Shown piece by piece: positions 7,146 to 13,278 of a DNA stretch of 13,278 nt. Below the pieces are notes generated by a model. That model saw only the letters and a program-made list of their open reading frames with translations, ran no database searches and was not told the DNA's origin. The stretch is taken from positions 1 to 13,278 of the forward strand of contig DAOVRJ010000040.1 of NCBI GenBank assembly GCA_030628225.1. The letters are read 5' to 3'. The first letter of the stretch is position 1. Each line of letters starts with the position of its first letter. The position numbers and the translations under genes were made by a program. The DNA is from Candidatus Zixiibacteriota bacterium (GTDB lineage: Bacteria; SM23-81).

Positions 7146-8051
7146 TCAGTATATCAGCCCCACCGTTACCCGGTAGGAGTTGTCCATCCGCTGGTGGTTG
7201 ACCAGGGCGAAGTCCACCTTCCAGTGGTCGGCCTGGACCCCTACTCCGGCACTCTGGCGATCCTGAGCCGTGCCCACCCGGACGGCATAGGCATTGAAGA
7301 ACCAGATCTCTCCTCCGGCATGAAAGCGAAAGTCACCGAAATCGCCTGTCAGGGAGGCCAGGTCGGTGGTAAGAATGACCGTTTCCCGGAACACGTAAGC
7401 CGCTCCGAGGTGGTATCGCCGGGAGATGAGGTCGGGATTGGTGGTGGTGCTGAGCATGCTCATCTTCGGCTCGTTCAGGTTGCGGGCTGAGAGGCCCAGG
7501 GTGAGGTTGCGTCGGAACTGCAGCAGCAGGCCCAGGTCGACACCCCATGCCGACTGGGCCCCCTCGTAAGCCGGGTCGTTGTACCGCTCGTAGCCCGGAG
7601 CGTCCAGCCGGAAGTGCTTCAGGTTGACCCCGGCGCTCAACGGTCCCAACCCGCCCCGGGCCAGAGAGAGGATGAAGGTGTTCTCGCTGAGCACGTCCTT
7701 TAAGGCGGCGTTCAGCCAGCCGAGCCCCAGAGACACGAATCCCAGGTCCGGAGCCTTAAAGGCCAAGTAGCTCACCTGGAAATCGGGCACATCGAACATC
7801 CAGGCCCGGGTGCCCATGAGGCGGATTCCCTGCATGCGAGTTAAACCGGCGGGATTCCAGTAGATGGCGTTGGCGTCGTCGGCGATGGCCACGAAGGCGC
7901 CTCCCAGGGCCAGGGGCCTTGCTCCCACGGCAACATCTTCGAAGCCCGCCTGGCAGACCCCAGCAGACAGCAGACAGCCGACAGCTAACAGCGTGCCGAT
8001 TGCGGTGATCCTGCCTCTCATGGTGGTGTGCGTCGCGTGAATCATGATCAT
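7146..8051 (-). CDS. PorV/UPF0164-family outer-membrane protein
   Basis: This is a 301-residue protein. A signal peptide core follows MRGRITAIG and cleavage is likely after GVCQA. The mature N-terminus has the family's signature: GARPLALGGAFVAIADDANA followed by IYWNPAGL (residues about 43-70), a pattern shared by PorV, PorQ and UPF0164-type FadL-like barrels in FCB bacteria. The rest is amphipathic strands ending VTVGLIY, with a terminal Tyr. PorV itself shuttles type IX substrates to the cell-surface attachment complex. Here the protein directly follows a secreted protein with a FlgD-like C-terminal domain, which suggests a partner or surface-assembly role (inference). Start choice: ATG 8051, ATG 8045 (GGTGA seven nt upstream) and ATG 8021 (best signal peptide but no SD) are all in frame. 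A 36-nt gap separates it from the upstream gene. Confidence 0.85.
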   Translation of the reverse strand: MIMIHATHTTMRGRITAIGTLLAVGCLLSAGVCQAGFEDVAVGARPLALGGAFVAIADDANAIYWNPAGLTRMQGIRLMGTRAWMFDVPDFQVSYLAFKAPDLGFVSLGLGWLNAALKDVLSENTFILSLARGGLGPLSAGVNLKHFRLDAPGYERYNDPAYEGAQSAWGVDLGLLLQFRRNLTLGLSARNLNEPKMSMLSTTTNPDLISRRYHLGAAYVFRETVILTTDLASLTGDFGDFRFHAGGEIWFFNAYAVRVGTAQDRQSAGVGVQADHWKVDFALVNHQRMDNSYRVTVGLIY

Positions 8052-8087
8052 TTCACCATCTTTTCCTTCGGCCTGCTAAGCCGTAAA

Positions 8088-10274
8088 TTATCGGATGACT
8101 CCCACCCCCCGGGCCAGCTTGGCCAGGGGCAGCTCCTCTCGCTCGCTCTTAGCGTAGATGAAGACGAAGTAGAAGCCAAAGGAAACGATATCGCCCTGGG
8201 CGTCCCGGCCATCCCAGATTAGGTTGTGCCCGCCCCGGGTGAAATGCTTTTCCTCGGCCAGGATTCTGGTCAGCTGCCCGGTGATGTCGTAAATCTCGAT
8301 GCGCAGCAGGGCAGCGGTGTTCAGGGAAAACTGGATGGAGAGGTCGTCATACAGGCCATCTCCATTGGGGGAGAATGGGTTTGGGTCAAGGTGGACATCG
8401 TCGATGACGCTGGCTACCTCGCCGGAGACGCCGGGATCCACGAAGAGGCCGTAGATGCCCGTCTGGGTGATCTGGGCCTGGACGATGTTTGCCGCCGGGT
8501 CCACACGCCCCCCGGTTCGCGCCCAGCGCTGGGTTCCCTCGTTCCAGTTGTAGAGGCGCAGTTGGCTCTCGTTGCCCGACACCTGATCCTGGGTGTAGTG
8601 GAAAGTCAGCCCCACGGGTTTTGTGAAAACCTCTGTTCCTTTGTCCGGCAGCGAAATCCTCCGGTACAGTCCGGTGGGCGTAAGGGGGCCGTTAGTAGCA
8701 TAGGGAGGCGAGGCCGTGTTGGCCGAAGGCGCCGTGAAGGTAGAGGGATCCGGGATGGCGATGGAGATATGTCTCCCTGCTGGGAGAATTCCCGGGGGAA
8801 CCTCCAGCATGGTGCCGTCGGGGGCGAAGACGGTGATGGTGTCCGGCTCCTCGGGGACAACCTCAGCCCAGGACACCTCCTGGATGGCCGGTGGGGCGAA
8901 GACGATCACCACGGTGTCCATGTCCGCTGGCGTGATTGGCACCCTGGTCCCGTAGGTGCCATCTTCGGCCTGAATGAAGAAGTAAACCGAGTCGGGGATA
9001 TCTGCCAGCCACAGCTGGGTGCCGCTGATGTTGGCCATCCTCACACAGGAGGCCTGCTCCACATCACCCTCCGGGATCACGTACACAGAGTCCATATCCT
9101 GGGCCGTTTCCACGTAAAAGACGACCACGCTGTCCAGGGTGCCGATGGAGCTCTGCTGCCCGATGCTGGTCTGGTCGGACACGTCGGCCAGCACGGTGAT
9201 ACGATCCAGGCCGGCCACGGAGGACTCCAGGATTACCGAGCTGGGCAGTTCCTCGAACAGGATGGAGGGGGGAACCTGATCCAGGCTTTCCATGAGAATG
9301 TAATCGGCGTACTGGCTTAAGTCAGTTTTATCGCCTCCCGTCGACCAGTCGCCCATGGAGGGGTAGTGGCCCAGCTGGGCGTCGGTGGGCACAGTGTCGT
9401 ACGCGCCCCGGCCGGGTTGGGTACACCAGGCCTCCAGGGAGATTACCGGCGGCTCCACATTCTCCCCGTCTTCATCGTAGACGGCGTCATAGTCGATCCC
9501 TAAGGCCCGCAGGGGAATCTGGAACTCCACGAACTTGTTGGGCCCTGAATAAGGTCCCTGGTCCCGGTTGGGAATGCCGTCGTCTCCGATAATGGTGAAA
9601 AAGCCCGGCTCGAACTCGGGATAATAGCTGTCCACCGAGTCCTGGGTGATCTCATTCCACCATTGGTCATCAACGTCCCAGTGATACAGCTTGAAATCGT
9701 TGGAGTGGTGGTCGAACCAGGTGATGAAGTCCGGGCGATGCTCGTGGAGCAGCTCCTCGTTATTGTTCCACGGGTCGGTGTAGCCGCTGGGTGAGGCCTC
9801 GCTCTGGTTGCCGCCAGTAGGCGTCCTATTCACGTCGATGACCACCCCGACCTGTGTGCTCCAGTAGCCAAATCCTCCGCCCTGCGCGGGCAGGCCATCG
9901 GTGTCGGTGTGTACCAGGCCGATGTAGAGATAGAGCATATCGTTGGTGACATACATCTTGCCCATCTCCATCGGATTGGCGCTATAGTCGTTCTCCGGGC
10001 CGATCCAGTGGTTCCAGTTGTCCTCGATGGGAGCGTCGCCGATGCCGTTGTTCCACTCCGACCAGATGGGGGCCAGCTCCTCGGTGGCCGGGTCATAGTC
10101 GTTGTCGATGGCCGCCAGGTACTCGTCCACATCCTCGGTCTGGGGGTCGTCGAAGTCATTTGACCCGTCTACCACGATGTTTTTGCCATACTCCTCCGAA
10201 TACTGGGCCCAGGCAGGCCAGGCCAGCAGAAGGCCGGTGAGGAAAAGGGCAAAACAGGATCTCCAACTTCTCAA
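8088..10274 (-). CDS. Secreted multidomain surface protein with DOMON/CBM9-like, ZU5-like and FlgD-like domains
   Basis: This is a 728-residue protein from a probable TTG start at 10274. That start is preceded at 9 nt by GAGAGG and gives a clean signal peptide (MRSWRSCF, Leu-rich core, cleavage after AWPAWA). The open frame extends to an ATG at 10376, but that would overlap the upstream gene by 80 nt and bury the signal peptide. Residues about 30-340 are acidic, Trp-rich and resemble a DOMON/CBM9-like binding region (KMYVTNDMLYLYIGL, VGVVIDVNRTPTGG). Residues about 350-480 look Ig-like. Residues about 490-615 resemble a ZU5-like fold (EVPPGILPAG through GIYGLFV). The last 104 residues contain DPNPFSPNGDG, LRIEIYDITGQ, LIWDGRDAQG and a terminal GVGVIR. 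This is a FlgD-Ig-type C-terminal domain common in FCB exported proteins. The inferred role is surface glycan binding. Confidence 0.85.
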   Translation of the reverse strand: MRSWRSCFALFLTGLLLAWPAWAQYSEEYGKNIVVDGSNDFDDPQTEDVDEYLAAIDNDYDPATEELAPIWSEWNNGIGDAPIEDNWNHWIGPENDYSANPMEMGKMYVTNDMLYLYIGLVHTDTDGLPAQGGGFGYWSTQVGVVIDVNRTPTGGNQSEASPSGYTDPWNNNEELLHEHRPDFITWFDHHSNDFKLYHWDVDDQWWNEITQDSVDSYYPEFEPGFFTIIGDDGIPNRDQGPYSGPNKFVEFQIPLRALGIDYDAVYDEDGENVEPPVISLEAWCTQPGRGAYDTVPTDAQLGHYPSMGDWSTGGDKTDLSQYADYILMESLDQVPPSILFEELPSSVILESSVAGLDRITVLADVSDQTSIGQQSSIGTLDSVVVFYVETAQDMDSVYVIPEGDVEQASCVRMANISGTQLWLADIPDSVYFFIQAEDGTYGTRVPITPADMDTVVIVFAPPAIQEVSWAEVVPEEPDTITVFAPDGTMLEVPPGILPAGRHISIAIPDPSTFTAPSANTASPPYATNGPLTPTGLYRRISLPDKGTEVFTKPVGLTFHYTQDQVSGNESQLRLYNWNEGTQRWARTGGRVDPAANIVQAQITQTGIYGLFVDPGVSGEVASVIDDVHLDPNPFSPNGDGLYDDLSIQFSLNTAALLRIEIYDITGQLTRILAEEKHFTRGGHNLIWDGRDAQGDIVSFGFYFVFIYAKSEREELPLAKLARGVGVIR

Positions 10275-10283
10275 CGGTAAAAT

Positions 10284-10289
10284 CCTCTC
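10284..10289 (-). promoter_or_regulatory. Ribosome-binding site that decides a TTG start
   Basis: On the minus strand GAGAGG lies 9 nt before TTG 10274 and just after the TGA (10299-10297) of the substrate-binding protein gene. It is the only SD-like site in the 22-nt gap and fits the start that yields a normal signal peptide. Confidence 0.55.
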
Positions 10290-10296
10290 ATCTTGG

Positions 10297-11559
10297 TCAA
10301 TCGGATCTCCCCAGCACTTCTTTGTTGATCCGCCGGACGGCGTCGTCCAGGGCCTTTTGGACCGATTTGGTCCCATCTAGGGCCGCCTGCATCTCCGGGT
10401 TGATGATGTTCTCCAGCTCATCGTAGTCGGGGATGGGGGGCCTGGGGATGGCCGTCTTCATCTGCTCGACGAAGATTCGCAGATAAGGGTGTTGCTCGAA
10501 GTCCAGGTGTTTCTCCGCCTGGATGTTCACCGGGATCTGGCCCAGCTCGTTGCACCATCTGGCCTGTACGGCCTCGCTGGCCATGAACTTCAGGAATTCA
10601 AGAGCCTCTTGTGGGTGCTGGCAACTGCGGAAGATGATCAGGTCATTGCCGCCGACGTTGGTGGAGGTGCCCGCCGGGCCTTCGGGAATGAGGCCCACCC
10701 CAAAATCGATCCCCGCCGCCAACAGGCTTTTGACAGCCCACGGTCCGCTGAATATCATGGCATACTTGCCGTTCTGAAAGCCCATGTCGCCTCGCACCCC
10801 ACCGGCCCGCCAGCCACCACCCTCGATCTTGTGCTTGCCATACAGATCCACTTTCAGTTGAAATGCCTGAACGCCCTTTTCCCCGTTGAGCACACAACTT
10901 GTGCCATCCTCGCTGAGGAATTGCGCCCCGAAGGTGTTGAAGAAGGGAAAGGTCCACCACAGGGAGTTGCGCATTCCGAAGCCGAAGACGCCCTTTTGCG
11001 GATCGGTGAGCTTTTTGCCGAAGGCGATGAACTCGTCCCAGGTTCTGGGAGGTTTCTCGGGATCCAGGCCCGCCTGGCGAAAGAGGGTCTTGTTGTAGAA
11101 CAGGCACAGCCCGTTGACCTGTTCCGGCATGGCGTAGGTGATCCCCTCTACCAGGCAGCTGCTCAGGGCCACCGGGAGCAGCTCGCCCCTGATCTCGCCG
11201 AAGCCCAGCGTGTCTAAGTTGACCAGGGCGTTGCGGGTGGCCAGCTTGGGCACGAAGGAGCCGTCCACCCGGGCGATGTCCGGTGTGGTGCGGGTGGCCA
11301 GAGCGGTGAGGATCTTCGGCTCTGCTCCCACAAAAGGCAGCCGGGTGGCCTTGATGGTCACATCGGGATGGCTGACCTGGTATTCGGTCAACAGTTCCTG
11401 AAACAGGGCGTTTTCCTGGTCGTTGTAGGTCTGCCAGATGGTCAGGGTGATGAGGCCCTCTTCCTTTTGTCCGCCGCCGCAGGAGATGAGCAGAGCTGTG
11501 AGGATGAAAAGACTCATTGCAAATTGTACATTGCAAATTTTAAATATTAAATTTTTCAT
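10297..11559 (-). CDS. Sugar ABC transporter substrate-binding lipoprotein (family 1)
   Basis: This is a 420-residue lipoprotein. The lipobox L-I-S-C places lipidated Cys at residue 27, followed by GGGQKEE. The mature protein has the family 1 solute-binding pattern: LTIWQTYNDQEN at the start, then HPDVTIKATRLP, TPDIARVDGSFV, GLCLFYNKTLFRQAGLDP followed by TWDEFIAFGKKL, and a C-terminal-lobe GKYAMIFSGPWA with PEGPAGTSTNVGGNDLIIF. Such proteins bind mono- or oligosaccharides (maltodextrin, glycerol-3-phosphate and others) for an ABC importer. The ligand cannot be read by eye, but the CBM48 neighbours favour an alpha-glucan oligosaccharide. No permease or ATPase gene is in the window. ATG 11559 has AGAGG five nt upstream. 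The frame also opens at ATG 11595, which would misplace the signal peptide. It appears to be the first gene of the envelope cluster, with its stop 22 nt from the next start. Confidence 0.93.
   Translation of the reverse strand: MKNLIFKICNVQFAMSLFILTALLISCGGGQKEEGLITLTIWQTYNDQENALFQELLTEYQVSHPDVTIKATRLPFVGAEPKILTALATRTTPDIARVDGSFVPKLATRNALVNLDTLGFGEIRGELLPVALSSCLVEGITYAMPEQVNGLCLFYNKTLFRQAGLDPEKPPRTWDEFIAFGKKLTDPQKGVFGFGMRNSLWWTFPFFNTFGAQFLSEDGTSCVLNGEKGVQAFQLKVDLYGKHKIEGGGWRAGGVRGDMGFQNGKYAMIFSGPWAVKSLLAAGIDFGVGLIPEGPAGTSTNVGGNDLIIFRSCQHPQEALEFLKFMASEAVQARWCNELGQIPVNIQAEKHLDFEQHPYLRIFVEQMKTAIPRPPIPDYDELENIINPEMQAALDGTKSVQKALDDAVRRINKEVLGRSD
11514..11556. repeat. AT-rich direct and inverted repeat inside the signal-peptide codons
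   Basis: CATTGCAAATT occurs at 11515-11525 and 11529-11539, a 14-bp period. Next to it is an AT-only imperfect palindrome (AAATTTTAAATATTAAATTT). Together they encode most of the start of the substrate-binding lipoprotein (NLIFKICNVQFAM) and are far more AT-rich than the rest of that gene. Confidence 0.55.
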
Positions 11560-11651
11560 CATAGCCTCTGGATAGTGATGAAAGTTTACATCCATCTGAA
11601 TTTCTTACCAGATGATTTTTTCACGATATTTGTTTTTTGCATTGGTAATCG

Positions 11652-11744
11652 CTAAGGGATTTCTGCTTGTTCCTCTCGAATAATCCTTTTCATCATTGGG
11701 ATGAGGACTTCAAGATAATCTATATAATCGCGTGCTTGTTTCAT
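11652..11744 (-). pseudogene. Probable truncated HEPN (HepT-like) toxin remnant, 30 codons
   Basis: The ATG at 11744 overlaps the TGA of the MNT antitoxin gene by four bases (ATGA), exactly where a HepT toxin gene begins in MNT-HEPN pairs. The product begins MKQARDYIDYLEVLIPMMKR, which resembles the first helix of HEPN/DUF86 proteins. It then runs IIREEQAEIP and stops at a TAG. Full HepT proteins are roughly 100-150 residues and carry an RX4-6H RNase motif. No such motif appears here or in the sequence after the TAG before the next gene. It may be a decayed toxin, an internally deleted one, or an unrelated short coupled ORF. The remnant call rests on position plus about 20 weakly similar residues. 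Confidence 0.45.
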
Positions 11745-12043
11745 ACAAAAACAACCTCTTTCAATATACGTTGTCCGATCCTTGGTTTGAGAGCATCTTT
11801 CATCACCAAGTCGACTTTGATCTCCAGGAGGTCGCTCAGGTAGTTTTCCAGCTCGATGAACTTCAGAAGACCGGGTGTCTCCTTGAAAACAACCAGGATG
11901 TCAAGATCGCTCCCTTTCCCTTGTCGCTGATGTATATATGAACCAAAGAGCCCCAGCGATTCCACTTTGTAGCGTTCGCTAAGCAAGGGAAGTTGCTCGC
12001 GCAGTACGTTTATGATCTGCGATATATTTTTTTCCTGTTGCAT
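11741..12043 (-). CDS. MNT-domain nucleotidyltransferase, MntA-like antitoxin
   Basis: This 100-residue protein is essentially a minimal nucleotidyltransferase domain. LGLFGSYIHQRQGKGSDLDI gives the GSX10DXD motif (Gly34, Ser35, Asp46, Asp48), and a third acidic residue is Asp78 in IKVDLVMKDAL. The C-terminal KPRIGQRILKEVVFV is also typical of the family. Characterised MntA antitoxins AMPylate a Tyr of the HEPN toxin HepT and so inactivate it (type VII toxin-antitoxin). All the residues needed for transfer are present, so the enzyme looks intact even though the toxin position after it holds only a short stump. ATG 12043 is chosen (AAGAGA about seven nt upstream). A TTG at 12070 is in frame but unnecessary. 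The stretch is AT-rich compared with the downstream operon, consistent with mobile accessory DNA. Confidence 0.88.
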   Translation of the reverse strand: MQQEKNISQIINVLREQLPLLSERYKVESLGLFGSYIHQRQGKGSDLDILVVFKETPGLLKFIELENYLSDLLEIKVDLVMKDALKPRIGQRILKEVVFV

Positions 12044-12083
12044 GCTTATTCTCTTTTCATGAATTGACAATGAATGAGATATG

Positions 12084-13157
12084 TTACTTTAATAACACCA
12101 ACTTTCTCATATCGTAGAGATTTGCTCCTGTTGTTAATCGACAGAAGTAGATGCCACTCGCTACTGCGCGTCCAACATCATCTCTCCCATCCCAAGCAGC
12201 CTGATATCCGCCCGGGTCCTGGATATTATCTACCAGTGTTTTCACTTCCTGTCCCAGAATGTTATAGATTCTTAAAGTAGTACGGCGCAATCTTTCCTCC
12301 GAATCTATTTCTGGTACAGAGTAACCAATTACGGTCGTTGAATTGAATGGATTGGGGTAGTTCTGATAAAGCTGGAAGGCTTTAGGCATCACTACTTGAT
12401 CATCATCGTCTACCTTCACCACATCTAGTTCAGAAAAGACCTTCACCTCATCAAAATTGGCATAGGTAGCGTATGCACAAAAACCAAGGTAGTGATGACA
12501 TACAGATTCTGATAGATAGACACACAAGTTTAGATAAGCCCAAGTTAAATAATGGCCATCAGGACCAGGATAAATCATCCAATTGACTGGCTCCTCCTCT
12601 TCTTCTGGCCAGACCTTGAAGTAAATCTGAGGTGGACGTTGGTTTACTGTATCTGACTGACCTATCTTGAAGTAATACCAGTTGTTTATCTCCAGATCAT
12701 AGGGAAGATAGGCAAAATAAGGAGTATTGATAAGTGCATCGCTAAGGAATAGCCCTTTCTTATGATCAAGGTAAGGCGAGTAATAACAAGCAATATTACC
12801 ACCATAGCAAAAGCCCACCTTTGGATCAAAGAAATAAGGACTTGAATTAGGGAAGAAGTCAGTGACTTTAATCTTCACCTGAGCAGTAAAGGCCACAGGT
12901 GGAGGATCATAATCGACAGCAAAAACATCTGCTGGCAATGTGCTATCTCCGCTCCAATGCCGGTATACTTTGGTGCTTCCATCCATCACTACCTTCCAGG
13001 TGGTATCAGAATATAGCGAGGCCCACGGAGATCCCCATCCTTGAGCAGGTCCTCCGACGGCGTTTTGCTCAAAATCATCAAACCAAAGAAGCTCCGCCTG
13101 AGCTAAGTAGGGGAGGAAAAGAACGAATAAGATTCCAGATAGCATAATTCTCGTCAT
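12084..13157 (-). CDS. Secreted protein with lectin-like body and type IX-like C-terminal sorting domain
   Basis: This is a 357-residue protein. Its signal peptide is MTRIMLSGILFVLFLPYLAQA, cleaved before ELLWFDDFE. Residues about 22-245 look like a beta-sandwich of the concanavalin A/LamG type: FDDFEQNAVGG at the start, many aromatic strands, YATYANFDEVKVFSE at the end, and several Cys. No catalytic residues can be assigned. Residues 257-357 are a classic FCB C-terminal sorting module: FQLYQNYPNPFN, LRIYNILGQEVKTL, AAWDGRDDVGR, ASGIYFCRL and MRKLVLLK. In type IX systems this module directs export and surface attachment. No T9SS machinery gene is nearby. ATG 13157 has GAGAGGG about 8-11 nt upstream. 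The gene is distinctly AT-rich (22 G+C of 60 at 12481-12540) compared with the downstream envelope cluster. Confidence 0.88.
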   Translation of the reverse strand: MTRIMLSGILFVLFLPYLAQAELLWFDDFEQNAVGGPAQGWGSPWASLYSDTTWKVVMDGSTKVYRHWSGDSTLPADVFAVDYDPPPVAFTAQVKIKVTDFFPNSSPYFFDPKVGFCYGGNIACYYSPYLDHKKGLFLSDALINTPYFAYLPYDLEINNWYYFKIGQSDTVNQRPPQIYFKVWPEEEEEPVNWMIYPGPDGHYLTWAYLNLCVYLSESVCHHYLGFCAYATYANFDEVKVFSELDVVKVDDDDQVVMPKAFQLYQNYPNPFNSTTVIGYSVPEIDSEERLRRTTLRIYNILGQEVKTLVDNIQDPGGYQAAWDGRDDVGRAVASGIYFCRLTTGANLYDMRKLVLLK

Positions 13158-13219
13158 TTTAGGTCATCCCTCTCGTTGACTTTACCTCACCTCATCTTAA
13201 GCTTCTCCCATCCACCAAA

Positions 13220-13250
13220 CTCCTCACCCCGCCACGAGGGGGTAGCGGAG
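13220..13250 (-). terminator. GC-rich imperfect hairpin upstream of the sorting-domain gene
   Basis: CTCC (13220-13223) pairs with GGAG (13247-13250), and ACCCC (13226-13230) with GGGGT (13239-13243), around an 8-nt loop. On the minus strand it is followed by only TTT. It could end a transcript from an upstream gene outside the window, or be a REP-like element. The weak T-tract makes terminator function doubtful. The rest of 13158-13278 shows no gene. Confidence 0.3.
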
Positions 13251-13278
13251 GAAAGCTTCCAGAAAGGTTTATGCCCCA

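Noticed and set aside
7957-7992. Recurring GACAGC/CAGACAG words in the PorV-like signal peptide codons
   Set aside because: They encode an ordinary Leu/Ala/Cys/Ser signal-peptide core, and the low complexity is explained by composition.
8069-8083. Small hairpin CGGC...GCCG between the 728-residue protein and the PorV-like gene
   Set aside because: The stem is only four base pairs with a seven-base loop and no T-tract, so it is too weak to call a terminator.
8226-9320. Long plus-strand open frame (364 codons) and similar ones at 1041-1775 and 10489-11217
   Set aside because: They lie antisense to well-supported minus-strand genes with signal peptides and recognisable domains. They have no recognisable domains or SD, and are expected from high-GC third positions.
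12064-12093. TTGACA-N18-TTTAAT promoter-like sequence on the plus strand
   Set aside because: It points only into the antisense of the sorting-domain gene. The -10 match is imperfect in AT-rich DNA, so chance is likely.

Overview
All convincing genes in this 13.3-kb window lie on the minus strand, so transcription runs from high to low coordinates. Nearly every product carries a signal peptide or lipobox and belongs to the cell envelope. Two C-terminal domain types (a YPNPFN...KLVLLK type IX-like sorting domain and a DPNPFSPNGDG FlgD-like domain), a PorV/UPF0164-type outer-membrane protein and several barrels ending in an aromatic residue point to a Gram-negative bacterium of the FCB superphylum or a related candidate phylum (KSB1/Calditrichota-, Zixibacteria- or Ignavibacteria-like). 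This is inferred from domain style. There is no rRNA or marker gene to fix it.

Layout in transcription order. (a) 13157-11560, visibly more AT-rich: a secreted protein with a lectin-like body and a sorting domain (13157-12084), an MNT nucleotidyltransferase antitoxin (12043-11741), and a 30-codon ORF overlapping its stop by ATGA that looks like the stump of a HEPN (HepT) toxin. (b) 11559-7146: a sugar-ABC-type substrate-binding lipoprotein, a 728-residue secreted multidomain protein with a probable TTG start and a FlgD-like C-terminus, and a PorV-like barrel. (c) 7071-6295: a cytoplasmic NYN (PIN-like) plus OST-HTH/LOTUS protein, a likely RNase or RNA-binding protein and the only clear cytoplasmic enzyme between envelope genes. 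(d) 6199-2009: an outer-membrane barrel, a larger barrel carrying an N-terminal CBM48/AMPK-type glycogen-binding domain, and a small lipoprotein made of one CBM48 domain. Spacing is 0-24 nt, so these are almost certainly co-transcribed. (e) 2010-1859: about 2.5 copies of a 50-bp purine/pyrimidine-skewed tandem repeat. (f) 1799 to the left edge: a lipoprotein with an ethylbenzene-dehydrogenase-type (EB_dh) haem-binding domain whose halves appear swapped in order, then a secreted protein resembling the C-terminal module of glucodextranase, cut by the window edge.

Read together, genes 11559-1 look like an envelope system for capturing alpha-glucan (starch, glycogen or maltodextrin). It has two CBM48 modules with the known sugar-contacting residues intact, two barrels, a glucodextranase-type module and a periplasmic sugar-binding lipoprotein, but no SusC/SusD pair and, within the window, no permeases or glycoside hydrolases. 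The alpha-glucan role is an inference from domains. No tRNA, rRNA, CRISPR array, integrase or complete insertion sequence was found, and no gene-free stretch exceeds 300 bases.
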